The notes beneath the pieces were generated by a model. That model ran no database searches. It was not told the DNA's origin and saw nothing but the letters and a program-made list of their open reading frames with translations. This document shows positions 17,863-26,814 of a stretch of DNA of 64,000 nt, piece by piece (the stretch's first letter is position 1; every line of letters starts with the position of its first letter). The position numbers were made by a program, and so were the translations under genes. The stretch comes from JBBRHH01 sp963788015 (GTDB taxonomy: Bacteria > Planctomycetota > Phycisphaerae > Tepidisphaerales > Tepidisphaeraceae): the NCBI GenBank assembly GCA_963788015.1, contig CAWBEY010000012.1:2604001-2668000 (forward strand). Direction: 5' to 3'.

Positions 17863-19812
17863 ATGACCCCCACCCCCCAAAAACTCCTCTTCCTCCTCCC
17901 CCTCCTCTTCTTAGCGGCCCAATCCCCCGCCCAGCTCACCGAGCGCCCCGGCACCTCCGACGACGACCCCATCCGCTATCCCCACGACCCCACCGGCCTC
18001 TCCATCAAAACCCCCCGTATCCGCATCGTCCACACCCGCGAAGCCTGCAAGCCCGGCGGCTCCATGTACCTCCAGCAGGCCGACCCCTTCCTCGGCTACC
18101 AGTGGGGCCGCAACCTCACCCAGCGCGAATTCCGGGAACGCGACGGCGTCTACGGCGACGCCGGTAAACTCGACGGGCCCATGCTCCCAGACGGCGCAAC
18201 CCACATGATGTCACGCAGCCATGTCAACTCCTGCGCCATCTGCCACAACACCCCCTACCGCGACGGCGGCGCTGGCGCGACCATATCCAAAAACGGCGGC
18301 GAAGGCCGAAACACGCCCCACATGTTCGGCATCGGGCTGGTCGAGATGATCGGCTGGCAAATCCGCCTCCAGGCGATGGCCATCGCAGACACCAACCGCG
18401 ACGGCTGGATCAGCCTCGAAGAGGCCAAAGACAAACGCTGCATCCTCAAAAATCTCCCCGACTCCGTCACCGGCCAATCCGTCGAAATCGACTACGGCCG
18501 CTTTGACGACCCCAACGACACCGGCAAACCCCAACTCAACCCCGTCTTTACCCCCATTTACGTCGACAAAGACGGCAAACGCATCGCCTTCGCCCACAGC
18601 CTGAAATTCCCCGGCGTGGCCGGCTATACCCTCGAATTCCAGTCCTTCGGCTTTGGCCACCTCTATATGCCCTTCCGCCCCCCCGTCGCCACCACCATCC
18701 GCGCCTTCACCGCCACACCCTTCGACATTCATTCGGGCCTCCAGGCCTTCGACCCCACCACCCTCAACCTCTCCGATGACTGCGGCTTCTCCCAAATCTC
18801 TAACGCCGGCCAGCTTCAATGCATCACCGCCGCCGGCAAAGACCGCGGCGCCGTTCGCGGCTCCACCGGCATCAGCCTCGACGATCCCGACCGCGACGGC
18901 TACTGCGAAGAAATCAGCGAAGGCGATCTCGACGTGGCTGAGTGGTATCTGCTTAATCACCCCGCCCCCGCCCGCGGCAAAATCACAGACGACGTCGTCA
19001 GAGGCGAGAAACTCTTCGCCCAGATCAACTGCACCGCCTGCCATGTCTCTGATTGGCACATTCACCCCGCTAACCCCGACGCAAAGGATTATACCCAGCA
19101 TTATTCGGGCGACAGGCGATTCTTTGAGCTCGACGTCGCCTACAACAATTCAAGCGACCGCATGGAGGGAAAATTGGTCATGCTTGCCGACAAAAAAGGC
19201 GACCTCACCCTTCCCCGACACGGCGCCAAAACCGTGCGCGGCCTCTATACCGATTTCAAATATCACGACGTGGGCCCGAAATTCTACCAGGTCCAGTTCG
19301 ATGGCAGCGTCCAGAAATCCTGGCGCACCAGCCCCCTCTGGGGCTGCGGCACCACCGGCCCGTACGGTCACGACGGCGCAAGCCTCAGCTTCGAAGAAGT
19401 CATCCGCCGCCACGGCGGCGAAGCCCAAAAATCGCACGACGCCTATCTCGCCCTCTCCGATTCCGAGCGTTCCGCCATCAGCGCCTTCCTCCAGAGCCTC
19501 GTCCTCTACCAGACCGACCGCCTCCCCTGCGATCTAGACGGCGACGGCAAAATCAGCGAACACTTCATCGTCCAGGGCATGGACACCGGCTACGAACGCT
19601 TCAACGTCGAATGGCTCTTCAAAACCCCCGGTAAAATCGAAGGCCCCGTCTTGGGCATCAAAGGCGACAGAATCATCTCCAACGCCCTCACCAACCTCCG
19701 CCCCGCCTACGGCCTCGATCTCGAATATCTAAAGGACTCCGACGAAGACGGCTTCCCTGACGTCATCGATCCAGCGCCGCACCAGCGCGGATACCACGAC
19801 GGCATCAGGTAA
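17863..19812 (+). CDS. Secreted di-haem c-type protein with EF-hand-like motifs
   Basis: 649 residues with an N-terminal signal peptide cleaved near SPAQ. Two haem-attachment sites: C124-x2-C127-H128 (CAICH) and C390-x2-C393-H394 (CTACH). The spacing and the C-terminal half (SPLWGCGTTGPYGHDGAS, then a helix ending in AISAFLQSL) resemble DHOR/cytochrome-c-peroxidase-like di-haem proteins. Three Asp-rich loops look like calcium-binding EF-hands or dockerin loops: DTNRDGWISLEE at 176-187, DLDGDGKISE near 560 and DSDEDGFPD near the C-terminus. Predicted periplasmic redox enzyme, perhaps a peroxidase; substrate unknown. Confidence 0.8.
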   Translation: MTPTPQKLLFLLPLLFLAAQSPAQLTERPGTSDDDPIRYPHDPTGLSIKTPRIRIVHTREACKPGGSMYLQQADPFLGYQWGRNLTQREFRERDGVYGDAGKLDGPMLPDGATHMMSRSHVNSCAICHNTPYRDGGAGATISKNGGEGRNTPHMFGIGLVEMIGWQIRLQAMAIADTNRDGWISLEEAKDKRCILKNLPDSVTGQSVEIDYGRFDDPNDTGKPQLNPVFTPIYVDKDGKRIAFAHSLKFPGVAGYTLEFQSFGFGHLYMPFRPPVATTIRAFTATPFDIHSGLQAFDPTTLNLSDDCGFSQISNAGQLQCITAAGKDRGAVRGSTGISLDDPDRDGYCEEISEGDLDVAEWYLLNHPAPARGKITDDVVRGEKLFAQINCTACHVSDWHIHPANPDAKDYTQHYSGDRRFFELDVAYNNSSDRMEGKLVMLADKKGDLTLPRHGAKTVRGLYTDFKYHDVGPKFYQVQFDGSVQKSWRTSPLWGCGTTGPYGHDGASLSFEEVIRRHGGEAQKSHDAYLALSDSERSAISAFLQSLVLYQTDRLPCDLDGDGKISEHFIVQGMDTGYERFNVEWLFKTPGKIEGPVLGIKGDRIISNALTNLRPAYGLDLEYLKDSDEDGFPDVIDPAPHQRGYHDGIR

Positions 19813-19884
19813 ATGACCTGAACACTCATCAATGTCTCATGTTCCCCCGATAAGATTTAACGTATTCTCGATCAGGACACTTGC

Positions 19885-20547
19885 ATGAGAAGTTCAAAGG
19901 AGATTCCCTTGCCCGCCACCGCCCCCATCCGTCCCCTTATTGACTCGCTGGAACCCCGCACCTTCCTTTCCGCCTCCCACTTCTTCGGCGGAGGCTACTT
20001 CGGCGGCCATCATCACCACGGCGATGGCCTGGGCGACACCTCCACCCAGTCCCCGGCCGTCCAGGCCGACATCGCCAAGATCCAGAAAGACCGCACCCAG
20101 CTCAGCACCGACCGCGACACGCTCCGCACCACCCTTCAGGCCGACGTCCAAGCCATCCGCGACGCCATCTCCGCCCTCGATTCCCAACTCACCCCCTTGC
20201 GCACCACCTACCAGACCGATCTCACCACCTGGCGCACCACCCTCCACACCGACCGCCAGGCCATCCGCACCGACCGCGACGACGCCACCAAGCTGGCCGC
20301 CGATCGCGCGCAGTTCCAGAAAGATCTCACCGACGCCCGCGCCGTCCTGACCTCCGACGCCAACGACATCCGCACCCTGATCAACGGCGACCAAGGCGTC
20401 ATCGACGCCCGCGCCAAACTCACCACTGACGAAAAACCCATCACTGACGACCAGGCCACTCTTCAGGCCGACTACACCCAGCTTCGCAAAGACCTCGCCG
20501 CCCAATCCACCACCACAACAACCGGCAACACCCCCGGCGAATTCTAA
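19885..20547 (+). CDS. LEPR-XLL domain protein with a long coiled coil
   Basis: 220 residues. The N-terminus carries DSLEPRTFLSA, the LEPR-XLL signature found at the start of many large planctomycete surface proteins. A Gly/His-rich linker (FFGGGYFGGHHHHG) follows, then residues 55-205 are charged and heptad-like, rich in Thr, Asp, Gln and Leu with no Cys or Gly, which predicts a long helical coiled coil. ATG 19885 is preceded by a gap of 72 bases. Unusually short for an LEPR protein, with no beta-repeat domain; its role is probably structural at the cell surface. Confidence 0.75.
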   Translation: MRSSKEIPLPATAPIRPLIDSLEPRTFLSASHFFGGGYFGGHHHHGDGLGDTSTQSPAVQADIAKIQKDRTQLSTDRDTLRTTLQADVQAIRDAISALDSQLTPLRTTYQTDLTTWRTTLHTDRQAIRTDRDDATKLAADRAQFQKDLTDARAVLTSDANDIRTLINGDQGVIDARAKLTTDEKPITDDQATLQADYTQLRKDLAAQSTTTTTGNTPGEF

Positions 20548-20763
20548 ACCGTCCAAAAACCAGCTACTCCCAAGCCAATCTCTTCATCCCACCGGCCGAG
20601 CCGATACTTCCGCGCCCCCTCCCGACTCACCACATCCAGCCAACCGGACATTTCTATCTGGTTACGGCACGCCCACATCCCACTGGTTGTCCCCCCGTCA
20701 TCTTTCCGATAAGACTCCTGTAGCGGGGGCCTACGACGACAATTTTGGAGCACCGGAGAAATA

Positions 20764-21474
20764 ATGCAGTTCATCCACCAGGCCTTCGACATCCTTCATC
20801 ACCTCGACGTTCACCTCGACAACTGGGCCGCCACCCTCGGCGTCTGGTTCTACGTCCTGCTCTTCGCCATCATCTTCAGCGAAACCGGCTTCGTCGTCGC
20901 CCCCTTCCTCCCCGGCGACTCCCTGCTCTTCCTCCTGGGCGTCATGACCATGGCCGCCGGCGCTCATGTCAATGTTTTCATGCTGGGCATCATCCTCAGC
21001 ATCGCGGCCATTCTCGGCGACGGCGTCAACTACTGGATCGGCCTCAAAATCGGCCCAAAGGTCTTCAAAAGCGAAAACTCCCGCCTGCTCAACAAGAAAC
21101 ACCTGATGCGCGCCCACGAGTTCTACGAAACCTACGGCGGCAAAACCATCATCCTCGCCCGCTTCGTCCCCATCGTCCGCACCTTCGCCCCCTTCGTCGC
21201 CGGCATCGGCAAAATGACCTACTCCCACTTCGCAGCCTTCAACGTCATCGGCGGCATCGTCTGGGTCTTCGGCTTCCTCTTCGCCGGCCGAATGTTCGGC
21301 AACGTCCAGTTCGTCAAAAAACACATCGAACTCGTCAGCCTCATGATCGTCCTGATCTCCATCCTCCCGGCCATCATCGAAATCCTAAGAGGCCGAGCCG
21401 AATCCAAACGAAGAGGCTTTGACCCCATCACCCCAACTCAAACCTCCGACCTCCCCACCTCAAAACTAGCCTGA
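20764..21474 (+). CDS. DedA family (SNARE-associated/VTT domain) membrane protein
   Basis: 236 residues, ATG 20764 preceded by GGAGAAATA. The order of motifs is that of DedA: FSETGFVVAPFLPGDSLLF, then GDGVNYWIG, then the core RFVPIVRTFAPFVAGIGKM followed by FNVIGG. DedA proteins are inner-membrane proteins implicated in phospholipid (flippase-like) transport and membrane homeostasis. The C-terminal 25 residues are a basic, Pro/Thr-rich tail. Single gene; a partial family-B repeat follows it. Confidence 0.93.
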   Translation: MQFIHQAFDILHHLDVHLDNWAATLGVWFYVLLFAIIFSETGFVVAPFLPGDSLLFLLGVMTMAAGAHVNVFMLGIILSIAAILGDGVNYWIGLKIGPKVFKSENSRLLNKKHLMRAHEFYETYGGKTIILARFVPIVRTFAPFVAGIGKMTYSHFAAFNVIGGIVWVFGFLFAGRMFGNVQFVKKHIELVSLMIVLISILPAIIEILRGRAESKRRGFDPITPTQTSDLPTSKLA

Positions 21475-21497
21475 CCGACCCCGCCCCCTCCGAAACC

Positions 21498-21520
21498 GTG
21501 GCTCGGACGCCCCGCCCGAG
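21498..21520. repeat. Dispersed repeat, family B (partial copy)
   Basis: GTGGCTCGGACGCCCCGCCC-type sequence with CTCGG/CCGAG arms; the second hairpin seen in the full copies at 27730-27765 and 43509-43545 is missing here. Confidence 0.65.
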
Positions 21521-21706
21521 TAGCAAGACCAGCACTCTTCTCAACCATCCCATTCGCCCGCGCGCCCCACCACAAGAGAACCCCTCTGAGAAAAAATCTC
21601 AGTTGCACCCAACCAATATCCCGTTGCACCATTGTCGCACCCCGGCGCACACGCCGCCGGTAAGGTTTCGACGAATCCGTCTATCCCGAAAAAAAGGGAA
21701 CCACCC

Positions 21707-22006
21707 ATGCCCCACCCGACCCACGAATTCCTCTACGAAAAACTGCTGCGCTACGCCGCCGGCCGGCAAAACCTCCCCTGGCAGCCCGATCCCTCCGTCA
21801 AAACCGCGGCCAACGACGCCCGCATCATGCAGATCGCCGAATCCGGCGTGGCCGTGGCCTCCGTCGGAATCCCCCAGCGCAACATGCACACCCAGGTCGA
21901 AATCGTCAGCCTCACCGACATCCAAAACGCGATCACACTCCTCGCAAACTTCGTCAAATCCGTAACCGACCAAACCGATTTCCGCCCCTTCCACTTCGAG
22001 CGCTAA
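21707..22006 (+). CDS. Stand-alone C-terminal segment of an M42-family aminopeptidase
   Basis: 99 residues from ATG 21707 (AAAAAGGGAACC upstream). The part from about residue 32 lines up with the last 70 residues of M42 glutamyl aminopeptidases: AANDARIMQIAESGVAVASV in the place of GGTDAGAIQLAR, then IPQRNMHTQVEIVSL in the place of IPxRYMHSPVE, including the metal-ligand His. Everything upstream of this (the other ligands and the catalytic Glu) is absent, and no other piece is nearby in any frame. Either a relic of a deleted gene that is still open, or a small protein of its own. Confidence 0.65.
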   Translation: MPHPTHEFLYEKLLRYAAGRQNLPWQPDPSVKTAANDARIMQIAESGVAVASVGIPQRNMHTQVEIVSLTDIQNAITLLANFVKSVTDQTDFRPFHFER

Positions 22007-22016
22007 TGGACGCCGG

Positions 22017-22550
22017 TCAAGGCTCCGTCGCGGCCTTCCGCGTCTGCGGATGGGGCAGCGTGGCGGGGCGGGTCGTATCAGGGGCCGTCGCGGGCACGCT
22101 CGCCGGCATAAGCGGGTGCAGGTTAATGCGGGTGATCTCGTATTGGTTGATGCGTTCGATAGGGATATCAAAAACTTCCCCACTCGTGCGGGTGATTCGT
22201 AGAAGGAAATGTTTCCCAACCGGATGAAAGTAAAGGTTCAACACCAACCCGGCCTCAGGGTCGATCACGCCCGAAGCGAGTGTTCTGGACGTAAGCGTGC
22301 GCAACTCAACCGTCGCCCCCACAAACGATGAATTGCCCTGCACCACCAGCAGCGCATCGGCTTTTTCCTGTTTCAGCCACGCGAGGTAAAAAAGCGCCAG
22401 CATCCCCACAAACATCACCACAGACAACAGAATCATGCCATGAACAAACAGCGGCCGCTCGCGGGGGGCACCTGGCTGCTGGGGCGCAACGAAATCGGCT
22501 GCGGCCGGGTCATCCGATGGCCTGCGGGCGGAGGAGCGTCTTGGCGTCAT
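22017..22550 (-). CDS. Single-pass membrane protein of unknown function
   Basis: 177 residues. Residues 1-35 are basic and proline-rich (cytoplasmic), one membrane helix follows at about 38-59 (GMILLSVVMFVGMLALFYLAW), and the rest is an extracytoplasmic domain with alternating hydrophobic residues suggesting beta structure, ending in a Pro/Thr/Ala tail. No family recognised. It converges with the M42 fragment (10-base gap) and is divergent from the glycine-rich lipoprotein gene. Confidence 0.7.
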   Translation of the reverse strand: MTPRRSSARRPSDDPAAADFVAPQQPGAPRERPLFVHGMILLSVVMFVGMLALFYLAWLKQEKADALLVVQGNSSFVGATVELRTLTSRTLASGVIDPEAGLVLNLYFHPVGKHFLLRITRTSGEVFDIPIERINQYEITRINLHPLMPASVPATAPDTTRPATLPHPQTRKAATEP

Positions 22551-22757
22551 TTTTACCCCTTTTTTGATACCGGCAGCACCCTAAAGCTGCCAGGGTCGTT
22601 TCGCCACAACGGATTTAGAACGGCCACGACGTCTTTTTGCAAGTTTTATCCCAATATAGTGATGCATCGCAACGAGTGGGCATGGCAGTTGCGTAAGCAG
22701 TTTCTCTCAACTGACTCTTCAATCAGTATTCGATAGTCCTGGCGAAAGGTCATACCC

Positions 22758-24254
22758 ATGTCGAAAAATATCTCCATCCTCCGTGCCGCCTGTCTCTCCG
22801 TAGCCTTAACCGGCGGCATTTTGGCCGCCGGGTGCTCCCAGTACGATCAATACGGCCACACGGCCGGCCACGGCTTCGAAGACCAGGCCACCCCTGTCGA
22901 TCCACGATCCGTCCCCCCAGTCGGACCCGGCGGCGAACACACCCCCGGAATCAGTGATTCAGGAACCGCCGGGCCAGTCGTCACTCCAGCCCCGCGTCCC
23001 GTCGATCAACCCGCAACCGGCGGCAACCCGCCCGCAGTCGCGCCACAAGGACCCGTCACAGATCAACTCGGCCAAGGCGGCATCCCCATTCCCGGCCGTA
23101 CCGTCCCGGGCAGTAGCGGCGGCCTCGGCATGCCCGGCGGCCCAACAGGCGCAGGCGGCGGCAGCACCAGCGCAGGCGGCGGCGGTAACACCGGCACATC
23201 GAGCGGCAGCACCAGCGCAGGCGGCGGCGGTAACACCGGCACATCGAGCGGCAACGCAGCCACCGGAGGCGCGGCCGGCAACACAACCATCACCGGCAGC
23301 GGCACCGGATCCACCGGCGGCGGAACCGGCGGCGGCGGAGTTGTCGGCGGCGGCGTGGTGGGCGGCGGCGGCTACATCACCCCCAATACCGTCATCATCA
23401 ACCCCGGCACCAGCGGCACCACGGGCACCACCGGCACCAACACAACCGGTGGCACCACCGGCACCACCGGCACCGGCAGCACAGGCACGGCAAGTACCGG
23501 AACAGGCACAAGCAACTCCGGCAACGGCACCATCAACAGCGGCACGACCCCAGGCCAAGGCATCAATAGCGGCACAACGCCAGGCCAGGGAATTAATAGC
23601 GGCACCGCCCCAGGCCAAGGCATCAACAGCGGCACCACCCCAGGTCAAGGAATAAATAGTGGCACAACCTCGGGCCAGGGGATTAACAGCGGCACAACGC
23701 CAGGCCAAGGGATCAACAGCGGCACTACCCCCGGAACCGGAATCAACAGTGGGACCACCGCGACCGGCGGCGCCCCCGCCCCCGGCGGCGCAACCCCCGG
23801 CAATGGCGCAACACCCGGCAACGGCGCTACCTCAAGTGGCGGCACCGGCACCGCAGGCAGTGGCACGGGGACAACCGGCACCGGCACCAACGGCACAGGA
23901 ACAACCGGTAACGCCGGCGCCGGGACGGGCACGTCAGGCACAGGCACATCAGGCACCGGCACTACGGGAACAGGAACCAGCGGAACCGGCACCGGCACGG
24001 CCGGCACAGGTGCAACCGGCAACGGAACTGGCACAACCGGCACCGGCACCACCGGAACCGGAACAGGCACAACAGGCGGAACCAATACTGGCACTGGCAC
24101 CACCGGCACTGGAACGACCAGCGGCAACACCACAGGCGGAAACACCGGTGGTACAACCGCAGGCGGCACCGGAGGTGGTGGTGCAGCAGCCGGCGGCGGA
24201 GCAGGAGGTGGTGGTGCAGCAGCTGGCGGCGGGGGCAAATCCGGCGGCAAATAA
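22758..24254 (+). CDS. Glycine/threonine-rich repetitive lipoprotein
   Basis: 498 residues; ATG 22758 follows GAAAGG. The signal ends in the lipobox LAAGC (Cys26), so the product is a lipoprotein. Beyond residue 130 it is almost only Gly, Thr, Ser, Ala and Asn: two perfect 15-residue repeats (TSAGGGGNTGTSSGS), about eight copies of the decapeptide INSGTTPGQG, then GTGTTGTG tracts and a GGGGAAAG tail ending in KSGGK. No enzymatic domain. Such sequence is expected to be unfolded and may act as an adhesive or a cell-surface spacer. The repeated DNA is prone to length change by slippage. Confidence 0.75.
   Translation: MSKNISILRAACLSVALTGGILAAGCSQYDQYGHTAGHGFEDQATPVDPRSVPPVGPGGEHTPGISDSGTAGPVVTPAPRPVDQPATGGNPPAVAPQGPVTDQLGQGGIPIPGRTVPGSSGGLGMPGGPTGAGGGSTSAGGGGNTGTSSGSTSAGGGGNTGTSSGNAATGGAAGNTTITGSGTGSTGGGTGGGGVVGGGVVGGGGYITPNTVIINPGTSGTTGTTGTNTTGGTTGTTGTGSTGTASTGTGTSNSGNGTINSGTTPGQGINSGTTPGQGINSGTAPGQGINSGTTPGQGINSGTTSGQGINSGTTPGQGINSGTTPGTGINSGTTATGGAPAPGGATPGNGATPGNGATSSGGTGTAGSGTGTTGTGTNGTGTTGNAGAGTGTSGTGTSGTGTTGTGTSGTGTGTAGTGATGNGTGTTGTGTTGTGTGTTGGTNTGTGTTGTGTTSGNTTGGNTGGTTAGGTGGGGAAAGGGAGGGGAAAGGGGKSGGK
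23163..23252 (+). repeat. Perfect 45-bp tandem duplication in the lipoprotein gene
   Basis: Two adjacent identical 45-bp units (23163-23207 and 23208-23252). The lack of any difference suggests a recent slippage or recombination event. Confidence 0.85.
23535..23762 (+). repeat. 30-bp tandem repeat array in the lipoprotein gene
   Basis: Seven complete 30-bp units begin at 23535, 23565, 23595, 23625, 23655, 23685 and 23715, and a partial one at 23745. Each encodes INSGTTPGQG or a close variant. Third positions vary freely while the peptide is kept, which points to selection on the protein. Confidence 0.9.
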
Positions 24255-24315
24255 CTACATCACGAGGCGCAATATAAACCGCAATTTGAAACAAATATCC
24301 CGGCCCAAGCCCCCC

Positions 24316-24321
24316 TATAAT
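24316..24321 (+). promoter_or_regulatory. Possible -10 element (TATAAT)
   Basis: A perfect TATAAT in the 237-base gap between the lipoprotein gene and the small gene at 24492. The best -35 (TTGAAA, 24287-24292) is 23 bases away, too far for a normal sigma70 promoter, so this is tentative. Confidence 0.3.
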
Positions 24322-24491
24322 GTTTGGTCAATAATCTCGACCTCAGTGCAAGGTGTTCGTTCGCCGATAGTGCGATAGATTGTTCGACACCTGTCCCCGG
24401 GCGAGAAGAGGAACCAACATGTCAGGAGCTACCGGCCGAAACTGCGCCTTTCCGATCCTTCAATGAACCCGCCACGAAAGGAGCAGGACTC

Positions 24492-24710
24492 GTGTCAATC
24501 TCTTCAAACCGCACCGGCGGCGCAACCGACGCCAATCAAACCAATCGCGTCCAGCGCCGCAACCGCCGCCCCGCTGACGGCAAACCCCACGAAACCGCCG
24601 ACTCCGTAGTCAACAGCGGCGGCGTAGGCCGTCTCACCGAAGGCGGCGGCCTCACCGGCAACGAAAATGACGACACCGATCTCAGCAACCGCAACGACGC
24701 CAGTCGCTAA
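24492..24710 (+). CDS. Small hydrophilic protein, unknown
   Basis: 72 residues from GTG 24492, chosen because AAAGGAG lies 9 bases upstream; the open frame extends back to 24324 without another good start. The composition is Asn, Gly, Arg, Asp and Thr rich, without hydrophobic segments, so it is probably disordered. Residues 18-26 are strongly basic (RVQRRNRRP) and the end is acidic (NENDDTDLSNRND). No family recognised. It converges with recR 15 bases away. Confidence 0.5.
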   Translation: MSISSNRTGGATDANQTNRVQRRNRRPADGKPHETADSVVNSGGVGRLTEGGGLTGNENDDTDLSNRNDASR

Positions 24711-24725
24711 AGAGCACGGCCGTCG

Positions 24726-25331
24726 TCACATCCGCTGTCGGCCACTGATCGCATCCGCCAGAATGTTCCGGTTGGCGTATTCAATGTTACTCCCCGTCGG
24801 CAGCCCCCGCGCCAGCCGGGTCACCTGCACATTCGGAAATCGATCCCCCGCCATCTGCTGAATATGCAAGGCCGTCCCATCCCCTTCCATCGTCGGATTG
24901 GTCCCCATAATCAGCTCGCGCACCGCCCCCGCCGCCAGACGCTGCATCAGCGCATCAATCGTGAGATCTTCCGGTTCCACTTCTTCCAGCGGACTGATTC
25001 GCCCCAGCAACACGTGATACGCCCCCCGATACAGCCCCGCCGATTCCAGCGCCAAAAGATCCTTCGGCTGTTCCACCACACACACCAACCCCTGATCCCG
25101 CGACGCATCGCCGCAGATCCGGCAAGGATCCTGCTCGGTCAGATTAAAGCAGATTGAACAATGCCGGATCCGTGTCTTGACGTCATGAATCGCTTCCGCC
25201 AGCTTCATCGCCTCTTCCGGCTTCTGCTTCAACAGGTGAAACGCAATCCGCTCGGCCGACCGCATGCCAATCCCCGGCAGGCGCGACAACTCGTTCATCA
25301 AGGTTTGAATGCTTTGGGTGTAACTGCTCAT
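24726..25331 (-). CDS. recR: Recombination mediator protein RecR
   Basis: 201 residues. With RecO and RecF it loads RecA at single-stranded gaps. The N-terminal helix-hairpin-helix (RLPGIGMRSAERIAFHLL), the C4 zinc finger (C58, C61, C70, C73 in CSICFNLTEQDPCRIC) and the Toprim domain (VVEQPKDLLALE, GTNPTMEGDGTA) are all present. The start at 25331 (MSSYTQSIQ) fits the family; an upstream ATG at 25361 would add ten unlikely residues. It is divergent from the kinase-like gene. recR often follows dnaX and a YbaB gene; neither is next to it here. Confidence 0.96.
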   Translation of the reverse strand: MSSYTQSIQTLMNELSRLPGIGMRSAERIAFHLLKQKPEEAMKLAEAIHDVKTRIRHCSICFNLTEQDPCRICGDASRDQGLVCVVEQPKDLLALESAGLYRGAYHVLLGRISPLEEVEPEDLTIDALMQRLAAGAVRELIMGTNPTMEGDGTALHIQQMAGDRFPNVQVTRLARGLPTGSNIEYANRNILADAISGRQRM

Positions 25332-25507
25332 CAGAAAACAATTATAGGGGCGGCCAGCCAATTGAAACCATGATCACTCTTGCAATTCCGGGCCTGACTT
25401 TCCTCCGCCACCGGGCTAGACTCTCTACCATTCGCCGGCTCGGGAAAAGGCTGGCCGCTAAGAGGCTGTGATATGGAGCGGGCCCCGGAAAAGTTGAGAC
25501 GTTGTCG

Positions 25508-26791
25508 ATGACCATCGCCGCACATCACGAAGCAAGCCGCCCCTCGGCCCCCAACCGTGCGGCCGCCGGCGATCCCCTGGCCAACATCGTCATCGACTCC
25601 GTCCTCGCACGTGATCCGGAGTTTCGCAAATACCGCAAGCCGCCCCCCGCCGGCGCACTCGCCGACTACATCTTCGCCACCGGCGACGAGCCTCACACTC
25701 CCGACGACATCTTCCCGCGCCTCCGCTGGGGCGGGCAATTCGTCTACGTTTCCAGCAGCCGCCGCCAGGTGGCCGAAGTGGCGCGGCAGTTCAGCGACAA
25801 CGGCTTTGTCCTCGAAAAGCCCGCCTCCACCGCCCGCCGCGGTCGGTTCTTTCTCCCATTCCTTGGCCGCAGGGCCCACTACTTCATCGCACGCAAGATA
25901 TTCCTCATCCGCGTCGGCGAGACAACCGAGTGCTTCACCTATCACGTCGAATTGGTCCGGCATGGGCCGCAGGGGGAGTACGTCGTCTCAAAGCAAGTGC
26001 CCAGCCTTGAAGCCGTCGTAAACCGCCTCCGCAAGCGCTGGCCCGATCTGCCCCTTGAAACCCTCGAAAAGCGCGCCGAAAGTTCACCGACAAGATCTTC
26101 CCCACCTTCCTCACCCGCGAGGCGGCCATCCTCAAAATCCTCCAGGAATATCTCCCCACCTCCTATGCCCGCCGAGTCCCGCAGGTTGTCGAGATCGAAA
26201 AAGACGAGCGCGGATTCGTCCGGCAACTGCGAATGAACTGGCTGCGCAATGGCGGCCGCCGCCCTCTCTCGCAACTCGAGTTCGCCATGCAAAGCGCCGA
26301 CCTCCTGCGCGCCGTCCACGACGCGGCCGAAGTCATTCACCTCGACCTCCGCCTCGACAATTTCGTCATCACCGAAAACGGCGTCGGCTTCGTCGACTTT
26401 GGCTCCTCCGTCCGCGTCGGCGAAGATTTGCAGCAAAATCCCCTGCTCTCCACGCTCTTCGAAGAACTCATGCGCACCAGCCAGATCCAGCGCATGCTCG
26501 ATAAAATGACCCACAGCGGCCACGTCACCTCCGAAGTGCTGTGCGGCGGCCGAGGAAAAGTCGATAAGGCCGTCGACCTCTTCTACCTCGCCGTGCAATT
26601 CAACGCCCCCCACGCCAATCCCGATCTGTCCGGCCTCATCGAATACGACCCCCACGGCCCCCAGGCCGAAAGCGCTCTCCGTTCTCACCCAGGAAGTCCT
26701 TCGCCCCGCCGACCCGGGCAACCCACCCATCCGCACCGCCAAAGACATTCTGCGGGCGCTGGAACTCGTGGAGCAGAAACTCCACACCTGA
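25508..26791 (+). CDS. Protein-kinase-like protein (two frameshifts)
   Basis: Reconstructed length about 427 residues. The frame breaks at about 26078 (one A short in GAAAGTTC) and returns at about 26670 (one extra base near GGCCGAAAG); both sides are clearly coding. The N-terminal 190 residues are not recognised. The C-terminal half has kinase-type motifs: VIHLDLRLDNFVI as catalytic loop (HxDxxxxN) and FVDFGSS as the metal-binding DFG, as in RIO/ABC1/lipopolysaccharide-kinase-like enzymes. The substrate cannot be told. ATG 25508 is used; a TTG lies two codons upstream. An SDR gene begins 23 bases after it on the same strand. Confidence 0.6.
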
Positions 26792-26814
26792 CAAATCGCG
26801 CTTCGGGAGAAAAA

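Noticed and set aside
22959..23708. 249-codon minus-strand frame opposite the glycine-rich lipoprotein gene
   Set aside because: Mirror image of the repeats; Cys/Ala-rich sequence without a signal or family, fully inside a supported gene.
23535..23762. Non-coding satellite DNA
   Set aside because: Units are multiples of three, keep one decapeptide and lie within an open, signal-bearing lipoprotein gene.
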